Below are positions 63,436 through 64,000 of a DNA stretch of 64,000 nt, piece by piece; within the stretch, counting starts at the first letter, position 1; each line of letters starts with the position of its first letter. Under the pieces are notes generated by a model. It had not been told where the DNA came from and searched no databases. It saw nothing but the letters and a program-made list of their open reading frames with translations. The translations under genes and the position numbers were made by a program. Location of the stretch: NCBI GenBank assembly GCA_932294295.1, contig OW028585.1, positions 18,130,561 to 18,194,560 on the forward strand. Reading direction: 5' to 3'. Source of the stretch: Alitta virens. Lineage: Eukaryota; Annelida; Polychaeta; Phyllodocida; Nereididae.

Positions 63436-64000
63436 CTGAAAAATAATTTTTAAGTCAATTTTATTTTTAACTTGAAGTTCTAAATCAGGGAGAGTTAGGT
63501 ATATTGAATATTGAGAGCTAGGTTAGGGAGACCAAGGTAGAAGGAGAGCTAGGTGTTGGGAGAGCTAAGTACAGTGAGAGCTAGGTGTAATATAATAGAA
63601 CACATTTTGCTACTGGGTTCATTAAGAAAATGTAAGATACATATAAAACATGAAAATAAATAAATAAAAAGTTGATGTAAAAAGATGAAATTATGAATTA
63701 TTAAAAATATGTGCAACAGGGGGATACAAATTATTAATACAATTTTTGTTATGATAAAAAGCCGAGTCATGTTGTCCGCTGGGGGTTTGAGATCCTCACC
63801 CACAGTGTACCAACCTTGTTGGCCCATCATGAGTGCTAGCTCTGCTAGCTTGAGGGTTCCCCATCATAACTGTATCTTCTCCTATCATTAGACACATGTA
63901 CTTTACCCAGCTAACACGAAAACGTTATAATTACGTTAAAATAACATCATGAAAAAGGTCAGAATAACGTTATTTCATAACATCAAAATTACGCAAAATT
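63436..64000. other. Repeat-rich end of window
   Basis: Degenerate GAGAGCTAGGT units are at 63500-63595. From 63904, ACCCAGCTAACACGAAAACG opens a sequence rich in AACGTTAT words. It resembles the TTACCCAG-type terminus of the element at 32721 and is cut by the window end. Confidence 0.4.

Noticed and set aside
63709..63891. 60-residue plus-strand frame
   Set aside because: No splice or family support; adjacent to low-complexity repeats.

Overview
The window is animal nuclear DNA: AT-rich, with GT-AG introns, dense dispersed repeats and no prokaryotic gene organisation. The gene content (a GRL101 / type C leucine-rich-repeat receptor, Penelope, CR1-like LINE, DD37E Tc1/mariner and tRNA-derived SINE copies) suggests a marine invertebrate, most likely a deuterostome such as an echinoderm or hemichordate. 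The sequence alone cannot fix the species.

The dominant feature is one minus-strand gene, 47474 down to 15508, which I could join by hand into 37 coding exons. All phases agree from ATG to stop, giving about 2,128 residues. The predicted protein is a G-protein-coupled receptor with a roughly 1,750-residue ectodomain. In order it has a signal peptide, three CUB-like domains, an unassigned cysteine-rich block, two C-type-lectin-like domains, several LDL-receptor class A modules, leucine-rich repeats with an N-terminal cap, a CxxCCLAP-type hinge, and a rhodopsin-class 7TM domain with DRI and NPYLY motifs. Its introns are swollen by mobile elements: foldback MITEs, a LINE tail, a Penelope-like element, a tyrosine-recombinase fragment, SINEs and minisatellites.

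To its left on the plus strand, 3732-8804, lies a small complete five-exon gene for a secreted protein of about 267 residues with PAN/Apple-like cysteine modules. Every intron is in phase 1. At the far left are a decayed GPCR pseudogene (minus, 1635-2493) and an uncertain terminal exon of a possible ubiquitin-like protein (plus, 123-410). Between 9 and 15.5 kb there are only repeats, including two TTA-flanked Harbinger-type MITEs.

Right of the receptor (49.5-64 kb) is repeat-rich DNA. It holds a GATA microsatellite, a 1.6-kb AT-rich satellite and a degraded CR1-like LINE broken by two later insertions. Beyond these lies a DD37E Tc1/mariner element with long IR/DR-type terminal repeats and a single frameshift. 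Near the end are two possible exons of an unknown minus-strand gene. All gene models are inferred from splice signals and reading frames read by eye; no transcript or database evidence was available.
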